The notes beneath the pieces are model-generated. The model searched no databases. It was not told the origin of the DNA and saw nothing but the letters and a program-made list of their open reading frames with translations. Made by a program: the position numbers and the translations under genes. This document shows, piece by piece, positions 8,331 to 16,580 of a stretch of DNA of 59,188 nt. The stretch covers positions 1-59,188 of the forward strand of contig PERU01000024.1 in the NCBI GenBank assembly GCA_002928965.1, in the 5' to 3' direction. How positions within the stretch are numbered: position 1 is the stretch's first letter; every line of letters begins with the position of its first letter. The stretch comes from Methylomonas sp. Lineage in GTDB: Bacteria; Pseudomonadota; Gammaproteobacteria; Methylococcales; Methylomonadaceae.

Positions 8331-9407
8331 TTAACCAATTTCGGCCAGCAAACTGGGGTAATCCGTGTAGCCTTTAACTGGATCAGCTTGGCCTGCACCA
8401 TAAAACGTGCCCGCGTGATAAGGATTCAACTGGGTGTTCAGTTTCAAGCGGTGGGGTAGATCCGGATTGGCAATAAAATCCTTACCAAATGAAATCGCAT
8501 CCGCCTCGCCGGCTGCCAATACCTGTTCAGCGGTTTGCAGAGTAAAACTTTCATTGGCGATCAACACCCCACCAAACCTTTTTTTCAAGGCTGGACTAAT
8601 CCAATCGTCGGCTTTGGATTCGCGGGTAAAGATGAAAGCAATGCCGCGTTGGCCCAATTGTTCGGCCACATAGCCAAAGGTTTGCAGTGGGTTGGAATCC
8701 CCCATGTCGTGCGAATCGCCTCGCGGTGCCAAATGCACCCCAACCCGACCGGCTCCCCAGACCGAAATCGCTGCATCGGTGGCTTCCAGCAACAATCGGG
8801 CGCGGTTTTCGATGAAACCGCCATAGCTATCGGTACGTTTGTTGGTGCTGTCCTGTAAAAACTGGTCCAGTAAATAACCATTGGCTGCATGTATTTCAAC
8901 GCCATCAAAGCCGGCCCGTTTGGCGTTTTCCGCGCCTTGTCGATAGGTTTCGACAATACCCGGAATTTCATCAATTTCCAACGCACGCGGCGTAACGTAA
9001 TCACGCATCGGCCTCAGCAAACTGACGTGGCCTTTGGGGGCGATGGCGCTGGGTGCAACCGGCAACTCGCCATGCAGATAATCCGGATGCGACACTCGCC
9101 CCACATGCCACAATTGCAGAAAAATACGCCCGCCCGCCGCATGTACGGCTTTAGTCACACCCTGCCAGCCTTGGATTTGCTCATCAGACCAAATGCCCGG
9201 CGTGTCGGGATACCCTACCCCTTGCGCTGACACGCAAGTCGCTTCGCTTAAAATCAAACCGGCGCTGGCCCGCTGAGCATAGTATTCGGCCATCAACGCA
9301 TTCGGCACCCTGCCTGCACTGGCGCGGCAGCGAGTCAACGGTGCCATGATGACGCGATTGGGTAATTCAAGATCACCGATGCGAATGGGGTCAAATAGTG
9401 TGGTCAT
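8331..9407 (-). CDS. Old Yellow Enzyme family alkene reductase (NemA-like)
   Basis: A 358-residue FMN-dependent ene-reductase, which uses NAD(P)H to reduce activated C=C bonds or nitro compounds in the cytoplasm. Family marks: N-terminal FDPIRIGDLELPNRVIMAPLTR, the substrate-binding pair H173/N176 in EIHAANGYLLDQFL, and TDSYGG at 192-197. Length is normal for the family. The start at 9407 has AGGA about 7 bases upstream and gives the standard N-terminus; the open frame upstream (to 9479) would add a spurious 24 residues running over the preceding gene. It lies between a GNAT-like gene and the GH94-like gene, all on one strand with short gaps. Confidence 0.9.
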   Translation of the reverse strand: MTTLFDPIRIGDLELPNRVIMAPLTRCRASAGRVPNALMAEYYAQRASAGLILSEATCVSAQGVGYPDTPGIWSDEQIQGWQGVTKAVHAAGGRIFLQLWHVGRVSHPDYLHGELPVAPSAIAPKGHVSLLRPMRDYVTPRALEIDEIPGIVETYRQGAENAKRAGFDGVEIHAANGYLLDQFLQDSTNKRTDSYGGFIENRARLLLEATDAAISVWGAGRVGVHLAPRGDSHDMGDSNPLQTFGYVAEQLGQRGIAFIFTRESKADDWISPALKKRFGGVLIANESFTLQTAEQVLAAGEADAISFGKDFIANPDLPHRLKLNTQLNPYHAGTFYGAGQADPVKGYTDYPSLLAEIG

Positions 9408-9456
9408 TGAGGGTTCCTGGTTAAATAGAAAAACGCATACGTAAGTTCCGGCTATT

Positions 9457-10626
9457 TTAGCCTGATCCAGTAACATCACCCGGCAAATCGATGGTGTGTT
9501 TAAAAGGCAACAACTCAGCCGCGTTGAGCTTGTAGTGACTGATGTGGGCGCGTTCGCGTTTTACAAAATCAGCAATCGCTTGAGCAAAGCGTTGGTCGCG
9601 TATCCAATGCACCGAATAGCGGCTGACCGGTTCAAAGCCTCTGGCAATTTTATGTTCGCCCTGCGCACCGGAATCAAAACGCTGCATATTATTGGCGATG
9701 CAATACTCAATACCCTGGTAATAACAAGCCTCGAAATGCAGCGCATCATAATCCTGATCGCATCCCCAATAGCGTCCGTACAGGGTATCGCTGCCGACAA
9801 AAAACAACGACGCGGCAACAGGCTGATCGTGTTTGACGGCCAGCATCAATAGCAAGTGTTCCGGCATGCTGGCGGCGAGTTGCTGGAAAAACGCCAGATT
9901 GAGATAGGGCTGCGAGCGGCGTTTTAGATAGGTCAGTGCATAAAATCGATAAAACACCTGCCAATGGTCATGGGTAATGGCTTTACCCATGACTTGCTGC
10001 AAACTGATGCCCTGCTCCATGACTTTGCGGCGTTCCCGTTTGATCATCTTGCGCTTGCTGGCCGTTAAAGTCGCCAGAAACTCATCAAACTGTTGATAGC
10101 CGCGATTGAACCACTGAAACTGCACATCCTCGCGAATGATCAAATCTCTGGCCTGTAACTGTTCGCGCAATTGCGGCTCTGGAAACAAACAATGCCAGGA
10201 AGACAAATTCTGTTGATCAGCCAGCTGTTCGATAGTTTGCAACAACACATCAACAATAGCGCCGGATTCAACACCGGGTTTGCACCACAACCGAGGCCCT
10301 TGACACGGCGTAAAAGGAATCGCGCTGAGCAGTTTGGGGTAATATTTCAGCCCATGCTGCTGATACGCTTGCGCCCAGGCCTGATCAAACACATATTCAC
10401 CCCAGGAATGCGACTTGAGATACATCGGCATAATCGCCAGCAACTCATCATTGTCAGTGACCAACAGATGCTGCGCTTGCCAGCCGGTTTGGCTGTTCAC
10501 TGTACCGCTCTGCTCGAGAGCGTTTAAAAATTCGTATCGCAAAAACGGATAGTCCGTACCGGCCAGTTCATTCCAGCGTTGCGTATCCAGTTCAGCCATA
10601 CTGTTGATAGTGTTGACTTTAAGCAC
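9457..10626 (-). CDS. GNAT/FemAB-like acyltransferase (DUF482)
   Basis: A 389-residue protein of the family often labelled peptidoglycan biosynthesis/recognition or DUF482. Typical pieces are MPMYLKSHSWGEYVFDQAWA, FTPCQGPRLW and, near the C-terminus, RFDSGAQGEHKIARGFEP. The fold is expected to be a double GNAT as in FemAB aminoacyltransferases. The true substrate is not established for this family. It is probably the first gene of the three-gene minus-strand operon with the Old Yellow Enzyme and GH94-like genes. The divergent methyltransferase gene starts 45 bases away, so both promoters share a short region. Confidence 0.8.
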   Translation of the reverse strand: MLKVNTINSMAELDTQRWNELAGTDYPFLRYEFLNALEQSGTVNSQTGWQAQHLLVTDNDELLAIMPMYLKSHSWGEYVFDQAWAQAYQQHGLKYYPKLLSAIPFTPCQGPRLWCKPGVESGAIVDVLLQTIEQLADQQNLSSWHCLFPEPQLREQLQARDLIIREDVQFQWFNRGYQQFDEFLATLTASKRKMIKRERRKVMEQGISLQQVMGKAITHDHWQVFYRFYALTYLKRRSQPYLNLAFFQQLAASMPEHLLLMLAVKHDQPVAASLFFVGSDTLYGRYWGCDQDYDALHFEACYYQGIEYCIANNMQRFDSGAQGEHKIARGFEPVSRYSVHWIRDQRFAQAIADFVKRERAHISHYKLNAAELLPFKHTIDLPGDVTGSG

Positions 10627-10671
10627 AATTCAGGTTCCGATGTTTGCATTTTTTAAACGATTATATTCATC

Positions 10672-11274
10672 ATGCCAGTGATCAAAACCTTTTCTCAAGC
10701 CTGCGAAAACAACAAATTACCGATACTGAACATCATCAGTCAGGTATTTATCCAGTCAACCACGGTTTGGGAAATCGGTAGCGGCACCGGTCAACACGCC
10801 TGCTTTTTCGCCAGCCAACTGCCGCATCTTAGTTGGCAAGCTACCGATCGCATTGAAAAGTTAGCCGGGATTCAGGCCTGGATAGCAGAAGCCAATCTCC
10901 CTAATCTGAAGCCGCCACTGGCCTTGGACATCAATGATAGGTCATGGCCCTGCCAATCCATTGATGCGTTGTTTAGTGCCAATACCTTGCACATTATTAG
11001 CATGGTTGAGGTGGAAACGCTTTTCGACCGGCTAAGCCAATATCTTAATCCTGATGGGCTGGTGTGCTGCTATGGTCCCTTTAACTATGCAGGTCAATAT
11101 ACCAGCGATAGCAATGCCCGCTTTGATCAGTGGTTAAAAGCCCAAAACCCGCTGAGTGGCATTCGGGATTTTGAATCTATCTGCCAGCTGGCGGCCTGCA
11201 TTGGGCTAAACTTGCTGAACGATCACGCCATGCCTGCCAATAACCGCTTACTGGTGTTTCAAAAGTCCCCTTAA
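10672..11274 (+). CDS. DUF938 class I SAM-dependent methyltransferase
   Basis: A 200-residue cytoplasmic protein. Motif I is EIGSGTGQH at residues 34-42 (SAM binding). DRIEKLAGIQAWI follows at motif II, and LFSANTLHIIS matches the DUF938 signature after motif III. The substrate is unknown for this family. Length fits the family (about 200). The gene stands alone on the plus strand, divergent from the DUF482 gene. Confidence 0.85.
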   Translation: MPVIKTFSQACENNKLPILNIISQVFIQSTTVWEIGSGTGQHACFFASQLPHLSWQATDRIEKLAGIQAWIAEANLPNLKPPLALDINDRSWPCQSIDALFSANTLHIISMVEVETLFDRLSQYLNPDGLVCCYGPFNYAGQYTSDSNARFDQWLKAQNPLSGIRDFESICQLAACIGLNLLNDHAMPANNRLLVFQKSP

Positions 11275-11377
11275 TGCGTCTATGCATCAATCACTATCTT
11301 GAGATTTAGAATTTCCCAAAATCGACACCGCTGTAACTCTTGGGAATGCTACGATACCAACCAAACATATCTAAATA

Positions 11378-12700
11378 TTGGCCAGACCACACGTGACTAC
11401 TTTATTCCAAATTCCGCCCAATCATCCACAACGCTTCAAGTTACATAACGAAGTCCACGCGAGAGCATCGTCGATTCTGAGTTTACCGGTGAGAGCCAGT
11501 TATCTGGCTCTATCGCTAACCAGTGAAGAAAAGCAGCGCGAACGCATGCATCTGAAACAACTGTGCGAACGCTTCGGTACGCCACCGCCCGAAAATGACG
11601 CGGATCATTTCAGTGCCAACTTTGATGCCTTTCAGATGAGTTGGGAACAACACGGTGAATTCAGTTCCTATACCTTTTATGCCTATGAAACCAGTAAAGA
11701 ACCCTTTACCGATCCGGCTTTAAAAAAAGTCCCGGTGGACTGGCTGTCGCAAATCGGCGGACAAACCATTGTTGCGGCCCATGCCAGCTTGGTTTGTGCT
11801 GAGGATATTAACTATCAGCACGAAATGGATTTATCGCCGCTATCGGCTTATTTTGCCGGTAATCCAATCGTCGGCTCCAAAGTCACCGGCGGCGCGGCTT
11901 CGGTATTTACCGACTTTAGGATTCATGTCGACGGCTTTAGCCGCTTTCTGGTAGTCAATCATAATTTACGAACGGCTCAGGCTGGCCGTTTGTTGCATCG
12001 GCTGTTTGATATTGAAATCTATCGGGTGATGGCCTTGATGGCTTTTCCGATTGCCCGCAAACTGTATCCGGAGCTTAAAAAGGCCGATCGACAGTTGTAC
12101 ACCATCACCAATTCCATGACCCAGCCGGATAATGACGATGCCAAATTGCTGGACGAATTAACCGCACTGGCGGCAGAAGTGGAAAACCATATTTCCACCA
12201 ACCAATTCCGTTTTGCCGCCGCCAGCGCTTACTATCAACTGGTCGGGCAACGCCTGGTGGATTTACGGGAAGTGCGGATTCAGGGTATCCAAACCCTGGG
12301 CGAATTCATGAAGCGCCGCCTGGAACCGGCGATGAACACCTGCAACTCCATCTCGCATCGCTTCACGTTGGTCTCCGAACGTATCAGCAATGCCAGCCAG
12401 TTAATGCGCACCAAGGTCGATGTGATTATCGAACGCCAAAATCAAGGCTTGCTGTCGTCCATGGCCTTACGCGCCAAAATGCAGTTACGCATGCAACAAA
12501 TGGTGGAAGGCATTTCTATGGTGGCCATAACCTACTACGCCGCCAGCTTGGTCGGCAAAATCGCCGAAGCCCTGCACAGCTTGGGCTGGCATGTGGACGC
12601 CGAACTGGTGGAAGGCATATCGATTCCGTTTATTTTGGTCATCATCGCTTTCAGCACCAAGCGGATACATAAGATTATTGAGAGTACGACGGATGTTTAG
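11378..12700 (+). CDS. DUF3422 family membrane-anchored protein
   Basis: A 440-residue protein of unknown function common in Proteobacteria. The N-terminal part has FKLHNEVHARAS, typical of the family. The middle (about 250-380) is helical and probably coiled-coil. Two hydrophobic segments at the C-terminus (about 388-405 and 415-432) should anchor it in the inner membrane. No ATG precedes the conserved region. The likely start is TTG at 11378 or GTG at 11393; neither has a clear ribosome site, so the exact N-terminus is uncertain by five residues. No partner gene is obvious. Confidence 0.82.
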   Translation: MARPHVTTLFQIPPNHPQRFKLHNEVHARASSILSLPVRASYLALSLTSEEKQRERMHLKQLCERFGTPPPENDADHFSANFDAFQMSWEQHGEFSSYTFYAYETSKEPFTDPALKKVPVDWLSQIGGQTIVAAHASLVCAEDINYQHEMDLSPLSAYFAGNPIVGSKVTGGAASVFTDFRIHVDGFSRFLVVNHNLRTAQAGRLLHRLFDIEIYRVMALMAFPIARKLYPELKKADRQLYTITNSMTQPDNDDAKLLDELTALAAEVENHISTNQFRFAAASAYYQLVGQRLVDLREVRIQGIQTLGEFMKRRLEPAMNTCNSISHRFTLVSERISNASQLMRTKVDVIIERQNQGLLSSMALRAKMQLRMQQMVEGISMVAITYYAASLVGKIAEALHSLGWHVDAELVEGISIPFILVIIAFSTKRIHKIIESTTDV

Positions 12701-12757
12701 GGTTTTAAAATCTCAAGGTTATATGCAAAAAATTTGTTAAGGTTTTCAAAAGTTAAA

Positions 12758-13244
12758 ATGGAAAAAAGTTCAAGAGGAAATGCAAGTCAATTTTTTGTTG
12801 CGGGTGAGCTATGCCGCAGAGGTTATTCTGCGGTAGTTACACTCGGCAATACACCGAATACTGACATACTTTGCAGCAACATTGAAGGAACAAGATTTGT
12901 CCATATCCAGGTAAAAACTTATGTACCAGGCAATTCTACTTGTAGCGTCGGAGTTAAAGCTAAAAAAGATTTTGGTGAAAATTTTTTTTTGGATACTTGG
13001 CGGTATACCTAAGCCTCAAAGTAAATTAGGTTTTGAATACTTTATTATTCCATCTACTGATATGGCTAAAAACATTAAAGAAGCTCATGAACTCTGGCTC
13101 GGTACCCCTGCTAGAAACGGGCAACCTCACAATCAAACAAACATCAGAACAGTACATTTACCACCGTATAAATCACTTAGTGGATGGGAAATAAGTAAAT
13201 ATCGGGAAAGATGGGATCAAATCGAAGCAAAATTAAAAACCTGA
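12758..13244 (+). pseudogene. Frameshifted PD-(D/E)XK-like nuclease gene
   Basis: Starting at ATG 12758, the first frame reads MEKSSRGNASQFFVAGELCR and stops at 13012. The second frame continues from about 12985 as WILGGIPKPQSKLGFEYF and runs to 13244. Removing one T from the run of nine T at 12982-12990 joins them into one 161-residue protein. N34-T-D36 followed by QVK at 51-53 resembles the core of PD-(D/E)XK nuclease-like proteins. The region is AT-richer than its neighbours, and a toxin-antitoxin pair and a Uma2 nuclease follow, as in a small accessory patch. It may be a pseudogene, a phase-variable gene or a sequencing error in the homopolymer. Confidence 0.65.
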
Positions 13245-13321
13245 TCAGGAGGATCGTCTGTCACAGGTTAACTTAATATGTTTGTGTGATTATTAAATCC
13301 GGCCCCTAAATTCTCTGGATT

Positions 13322-13388
13322 TGTCATACCCGCGAAGGCGAGAATCCATTATAACCTCTGGACTCCCGCCTTCGCGGGAGCGACGACA
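13322..13388. repeat. Palindromic intergenic repeat (CCCGCGAAGGCG type)
   Basis: CCCGCGAAGGCGAGAATCCA at the left and GGACTCCCGCCTTCGCGGGA at the right form an inverted repeat around a short spacer. GTCATACCCGCGAAGG-type repeats are widespread between genes in proteobacteria. It separates the frameshifted nuclease-like gene from the next small gene. Confidence 0.75.
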
Positions 13389-13430
13389 TTTAAGGACCGG
13401 ATAGTTTTTCAGTTTATAAATGGAGCATTA

Positions 13431-13628
13431 ATGAGCAAAAGGTACACTCAGAAAGAAAAAGAATATATGGCCACAATGGCTATTGAGATCGTTGTTAAGT
13501 TGAATGGAGACTACCCATCTTTCAAAAACTACGTTTGGGCAGCGCAGCATTTACTGAATGGAGGTACACCGAATAACATGATTGACAAGTTAGTACTTGA
13601 AAAACTTAAATCATCCGGCCATTTATAA
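13431..13628 (+). CDS. Small hypothetical protein, 65 aa
   Basis: A basic 65-residue protein (MSKRYTQKEKEYMATMAIEI...) predicted to be mostly helical, with no signal peptide or membrane segment. GGAG lies 8 bases before the ATG, which supports translation. It sits 42 bases before the antitoxin gene on the same strand and may share its transcript. I do not recognise the family and propose no function. Confidence 0.5.
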   Translation: MSKRYTQKEKEYMATMAIEIVVKLNGDYPSFKNYVWAAQHLLNGGTPNNMIDKLVLEKLKSSGHL

Positions 13629-13670
13629 GCTTCACTTTTGATTTTTTTCCTAAATAATACAGGATTCGTG

Positions 13671-13904
13671 ATGAACACTATCTCTATTACCGAAATCCTT
13701 GAACTCCCTGTGCAGGAGCGCATTCAGTTGGTTGAGCTGATTTGGGACAGCATCGCAGCAATGCCCGCAGCAGTGGAAGTTTCGCCAGAACTTAAAGCCG
13801 AGTTGGAACAACGGATGCTGGAATTTGAGAAAAATCCAGAGTCTGGTTATTCCTGGGATGACGTTAAATCGCGCCTTAAAGATGGCTCATGGCGTACCGC
13901 CTAA
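13671..13904 (+). CDS. Addiction-module antitoxin (RelE-linked, TIGR02574 type)
   Basis: A 77-residue protein with the family pattern: N-terminal EILELPVQERIQLVELIWDS, then acidic ELEQRMLEFEKNPES and the C-terminal W-x-D-V-K-x-R box (SWDDVKSRL). It should bind and neutralise the toxin encoded immediately downstream; the two genes overlap by 16 bases. ATG 13671 has AGGA 7 bases upstream and gives the standard N-terminus; upstream codons in the frame are discarded. Such antitoxins usually also repress their own promoter with the toxin. Confidence 0.88.
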   Translation: MNTISITEILELPVQERIQLVELIWDSIAAMPAAVEVSPELKAELEQRMLEFEKNPESGYSWDDVKSRLKDGSWRTA

Positions 13905-14197
13905 AATTTTCTGCACGCGCATTACTTGAAACAGGCGAAGCCCAAGAATGGTACGAATCACAATGCTCTGGTTTGGGTGATGAATTTATCGCCGCTGTGG
14001 AACTACAGCTAAAGCGACTGGAACACGCACCATTGTTATATGCCGAGGTGATTCCAGGCGTTCGCCGTGCCCTCCTGCCTCGTTTTCCATTTGGTTTGTT
14101 TTATGCTGTGCGTGGCGATTTAGTGCATGTAATGGCAGTATTGCACGATGCTCGAAATCCGAAACGTTGGCCTAAAAAACCTAGCCATACGCCTTGA
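13889..14197 (+). CDS. RelE/ParE-family toxin
   Basis: A 102-residue toxin of the RelE/ParE superfamily: MAYRLKFSARALLETGEAQEWYE (helix-strand start), GDEFIAAVELQLKRLEHAP, and the C-terminal strands RRALLPRFPFGLFYAV and HVMAVLHDARNPKRWPKK with Arg/His residues typical of the family. It probably acts on translating mRNA or on DNA gyrase; sequence alone does not separate these. Its start overlaps the antitoxin gene's end, so the two are translationally coupled, a standard type II toxin-antitoxin arrangement. Confidence 0.88.
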   Translation: MAYRLKFSARALLETGEAQEWYESQCSGLGDEFIAAVELQLKRLEHAPLLYAEVIPGVRRALLPRFPFGLFYAVRGDLVHVMAVLHDARNPKRWPKKPSHTP

Positions 14198-14211
14198 ACG
14201 AAGACTATTTT

Positions 14212-14285
14212 GGTAGGTTGGGCTGAATGCATGAAGCCCAACAATATGTTCTTGTTGGGCTTCGATGTGCTCTGCCAAACCTACA
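14212..14285. repeat. Palindromic repeat (GTAGGTTGGGCTGA type), copy 1
   Basis: The outer arms GGTAGGTTGGGC/CCAAACCTAC and inner arms GAAGCCCAACA/TTGTTGGGCTTC make a nested hairpin of about 74 bases. A second copy at 41449-41524 differs at a few positions. It lies between convergent genes, so it may serve as a bidirectional terminator. Confidence 0.85.
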
Positions 14286-14287
14286 TT

Positions 14288-14845
14288 TTAATCCCAAGCC
14301 AATTCATAAATCCGCTCGATCGCCACATCCAGTTCTAGCGAAAGTAGCGGAATGATTTGACCATCGGTGTAAATGGTCATTTCCCAGTCATCGCCGACGC
14401 GTCGATATACCCGCACATCCATACAACTTTGAGCCACCAGCACATATTCCTGCAGGCTGAGCAAAGATTGATACATCTGGCGTTTATCTTCCCGGTCGTA
14501 TTTGGCGGTGGAGTCTGATAAAACCTCGACTACCAGTTTAGGCTGTTCCCGGAAGTGACTGTCCGGGGCGGTTTCGCAGGTGACCATCAAATCGGGATAA
14601 AAGTAGGCATCCGCCGTGTTTACTTTTAATTTCACGTCGGACATGAACACCCGGCAAGGCGTGCCGCGCAGGTGTTCACGCAAAAGCATGTAAAGATTGC
14701 CCGCAATGATGTTATGACTGTCACTGGTGCCGGTCATGGCGAAAACTTCGCCCGCCACATATTCATGTTTGATCGGGCTGGATAACTCCATTTCCAGGTA
14801 GTCTTCGGCGCTTAGCCGGTGCAATTTGGCAATGGGTACAGACAT
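14288..14845 (-). CDS. Uma2 family (DUF820) PD-(D/E)XK nuclease-like protein
   Basis: A 185-residue protein. EYVAGEVFAMTG near residue 30, YPDLMVTCE, and LVVEVLSDSTAKYDREDKR carry the Uma2 core acidic residues and Lys. The family has the restriction-endonuclease-like fold, is frequent in cyanobacteria and in some proteobacteria, and has no established cellular role. ATG 14845 is preferred because AGGAG lies 6 bases upstream; the frame extends 13 codons further without support. It is convergent with the toxin gene across the palindromic repeat. Confidence 0.85.
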   Translation of the reverse strand: MSVPIAKLHRLSAEDYLEMELSSPIKHEYVAGEVFAMTGTSDSHNIIAGNLYMLLREHLRGTPCRVFMSDVKLKVNTADAYFYPDLMVTCETAPDSHFREQPKLVVEVLSDSTAKYDREDKRQMYQSLLSLQEYVLVAQSCMDVRVYRRVGDDWEMTIYTDGQIIPLLSLELDVAIERIYELAWD

Positions 14846-14884
14846 AAACACTCCTGAATATTCTTCTGGCAAGCAATTACCCAC

Positions 14885-15784
14885 TATTCTGATGGGTTTG
14901 ATGGTTTTTGCAAACTGCTTGATGCATAGCGTTTCAACCTGTCTCGCAACAGAAATGCTTTAATTTCACAGAGGTGACCGCCGGACCAATGCGTTAAGGC
15001 TGCATGGCAGGTTCGCAGGTCTGTCAGTCACGATTGTAGTCGCTTGGCTGACTCAAGGTCAGGGAATTCAGGTATCGGCGTTATGTTTTTCAATTGTCCA
15101 TAAATCCGCGTAGGGATGAAAAAAGCTTTCATATAACAGTAAATTCAGCGTCATCGATGTAATGTGCACCCCAAAACACATGCGTTCGACGAAAACGAAA
15201 TCAGCTGCCGTCTAATAAACTGGATCCGCTGCCCTTCAGCCTCAAAAGCAGCATGGGATTCCACGTCTAGGAGCCTGTCCGAGAATAGAGAACCTGCTAC
15301 GAAAAAGCCCTGTTGGCCAGGATTTCCCGCTCATTTTCGTTAAATAGCACCACTATTCGCCTCAAATGATCAACAAATCTGACTCAAAATTGCTTTCCCT
15401 CGCGACGATTCCTATTCTAGGACAGGCTCCTAGGGCAACATGGTTTTTGATTATTTCAGAAAGGTTTTGAGATACCATAACCACGCACTCCTTTAGAACT
15501 TTATAGTTTGACCTTAAGGGTCTGACGCTCAGAAGTCGAATGCCGGGCGTTGAGATCTGCAGGTCAACGGAATCCAAACACCGTTAAAGTCATCGCACTT
15601 CAAATTTCGGTTTTTTGATCCCCTCTCCTCACCCCTCTCCCGGAAAGCGGGGGAGTCGATGTGCCGAAGTTGGGAGTGCGAAAGGTATAATTAAGCGGCA
15701 GGGGCGATTCGCTGGCCTGAGATGGTGCTTAATTACTTATTTGAAACGGCTAAGCGTAATTTAAACCAGAAAGCATTAGACCCT
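14885..15784. other. Intergenic region with a miniature element, no gene seen
   Basis: About 900 bases without a supportable gene. It holds miniature element copy A (15268-15432) and a Pro-rich-looking CCCCTCTCC repeat near 15620-15655 that resembles common dispersed repeats. A frame at 15362-15577 overlaps the miniature element and is not a gene. Confidence 0.6.
15268..15432 (-). mobile_element. CTAG-flanked miniature element, copy A (inverted)
   Basis: A 165-base non-coding element whose ends are inverted repeats (TAGGAGCCTGTCCGAGAATAG and CTATTCTAGGACAGGCTCCTA). CTAG is present at each end (15267-15270 and 15430-15433). The interior (GCTCATTTTCGTTAAATAGC...) matches copies B and C in reverse orientation. 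Confidence 0.85.
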
Positions 15785-16546
15785 ATGGATTTTGCAACAA
15801 TTTTCGGCCCATTCGTTGCGCTATGCGCCATTGCGTTTTCATTGTTCCTGGAAGATAGCAATCCACTTGCCTTGCTCAATGCCCCATCGATCATTTTAGT
15901 GCTTGGAGGCACACTCGGGGCCACGATGATGGCGTATCCGCTGAAAACCTTCTTGTTGCTGCCACACTATATTTGGCAATGTTACAGAATAGAAATACCG
16001 GACCCTCACCAGTACATCGACTTGTTTGTCCATTATGCCGAACTCACTCGCCGGGGTGGCATGCTGGCTTTGGAAAACGAAATCATAAAACTTGAAAACT
16101 CGTTTCTGCGAAACGCTTTGACCCTCGTGGTGGACGGTTTATCAGCGGAAGAAGTAGTCAGAGTGATGGAAATTGATAATGATATGACCTCTGAACGACA
16201 TCAAACCGGTATTACCATGATGTCGACGATGGCGGGGGTGTCCCCTGCCATGGGCATGGTCGGCACCCTGGTGGGCTTGATTGATGCGCTGGGTAATTTA
16301 TCTGATCCCTCTCAACTAGGCCCCTCGATTGCATTGGCATTTTTGACTACGCTGTACGGCACGTTGCTGAGTAATCTGGTCTTCAGTCCAATGGGCAGTA
16401 AGCTCAAACAAAAAAACAATGAAGAATTACTCTTACGAGAATTGGCTATCGAAGGCGTTCTAGCGATACAAAATTGTGAGAATCCGCGAATTGTACGGCA
16501 AAAATTAGAATCCTTTTTAAGGCCAAAATTTCGCTACGGTAGTTAG
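15785..16546 (+). CDS. motA: MotA-family stator protein, without a MotB partner
   Basis: A 253-residue inner-membrane protein of the MotA/PomA type: membrane segments near 5-25, 30-50, 150-175 and 185-205, MDFATIFGPF start, SPAMGMVGTLVGLIDALGNL and GPSIALAFLTTLYGTLLSNL of the conserved proton-channel helices. MotA works with MotB to drive flagellar rotation. No motB or other flagellar gene is in this window; the next gene is on the opposite strand. It may be a second or orphan stator, or it may pair with a MotB encoded elsewhere. The ATG at 15785 gives the family-standard start; an ATG at 15722 would add 21 residues. Confidence 0.82.
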   Translation: MDFATIFGPFVALCAIAFSLFLEDSNPLALLNAPSIILVLGGTLGATMMAYPLKTFLLLPHYIWQCYRIEIPDPHQYIDLFVHYAELTRRGGMLALENEIIKLENSFLRNALTLVVDGLSAEEVVRVMEIDNDMTSERHQTGITMMSTMAGVSPAMGMVGTLVGLIDALGNLSDPSQLGPSIALAFLTTLYGTLLSNLVFSPMGSKLKQKNNEELLLRELAIEGVLAIQNCENPRIVRQKLESFLRPKFRYGS

Positions 16547-16580
16547 TCTCAACTCGATTACCGCTCTTAACTGATCAAAC

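Noticed and set aside
15362-15577. A 71-codon minus-strand frame
   Set aside because: It starts inside miniature element copy A, has no ribosome site and resembles no protein.
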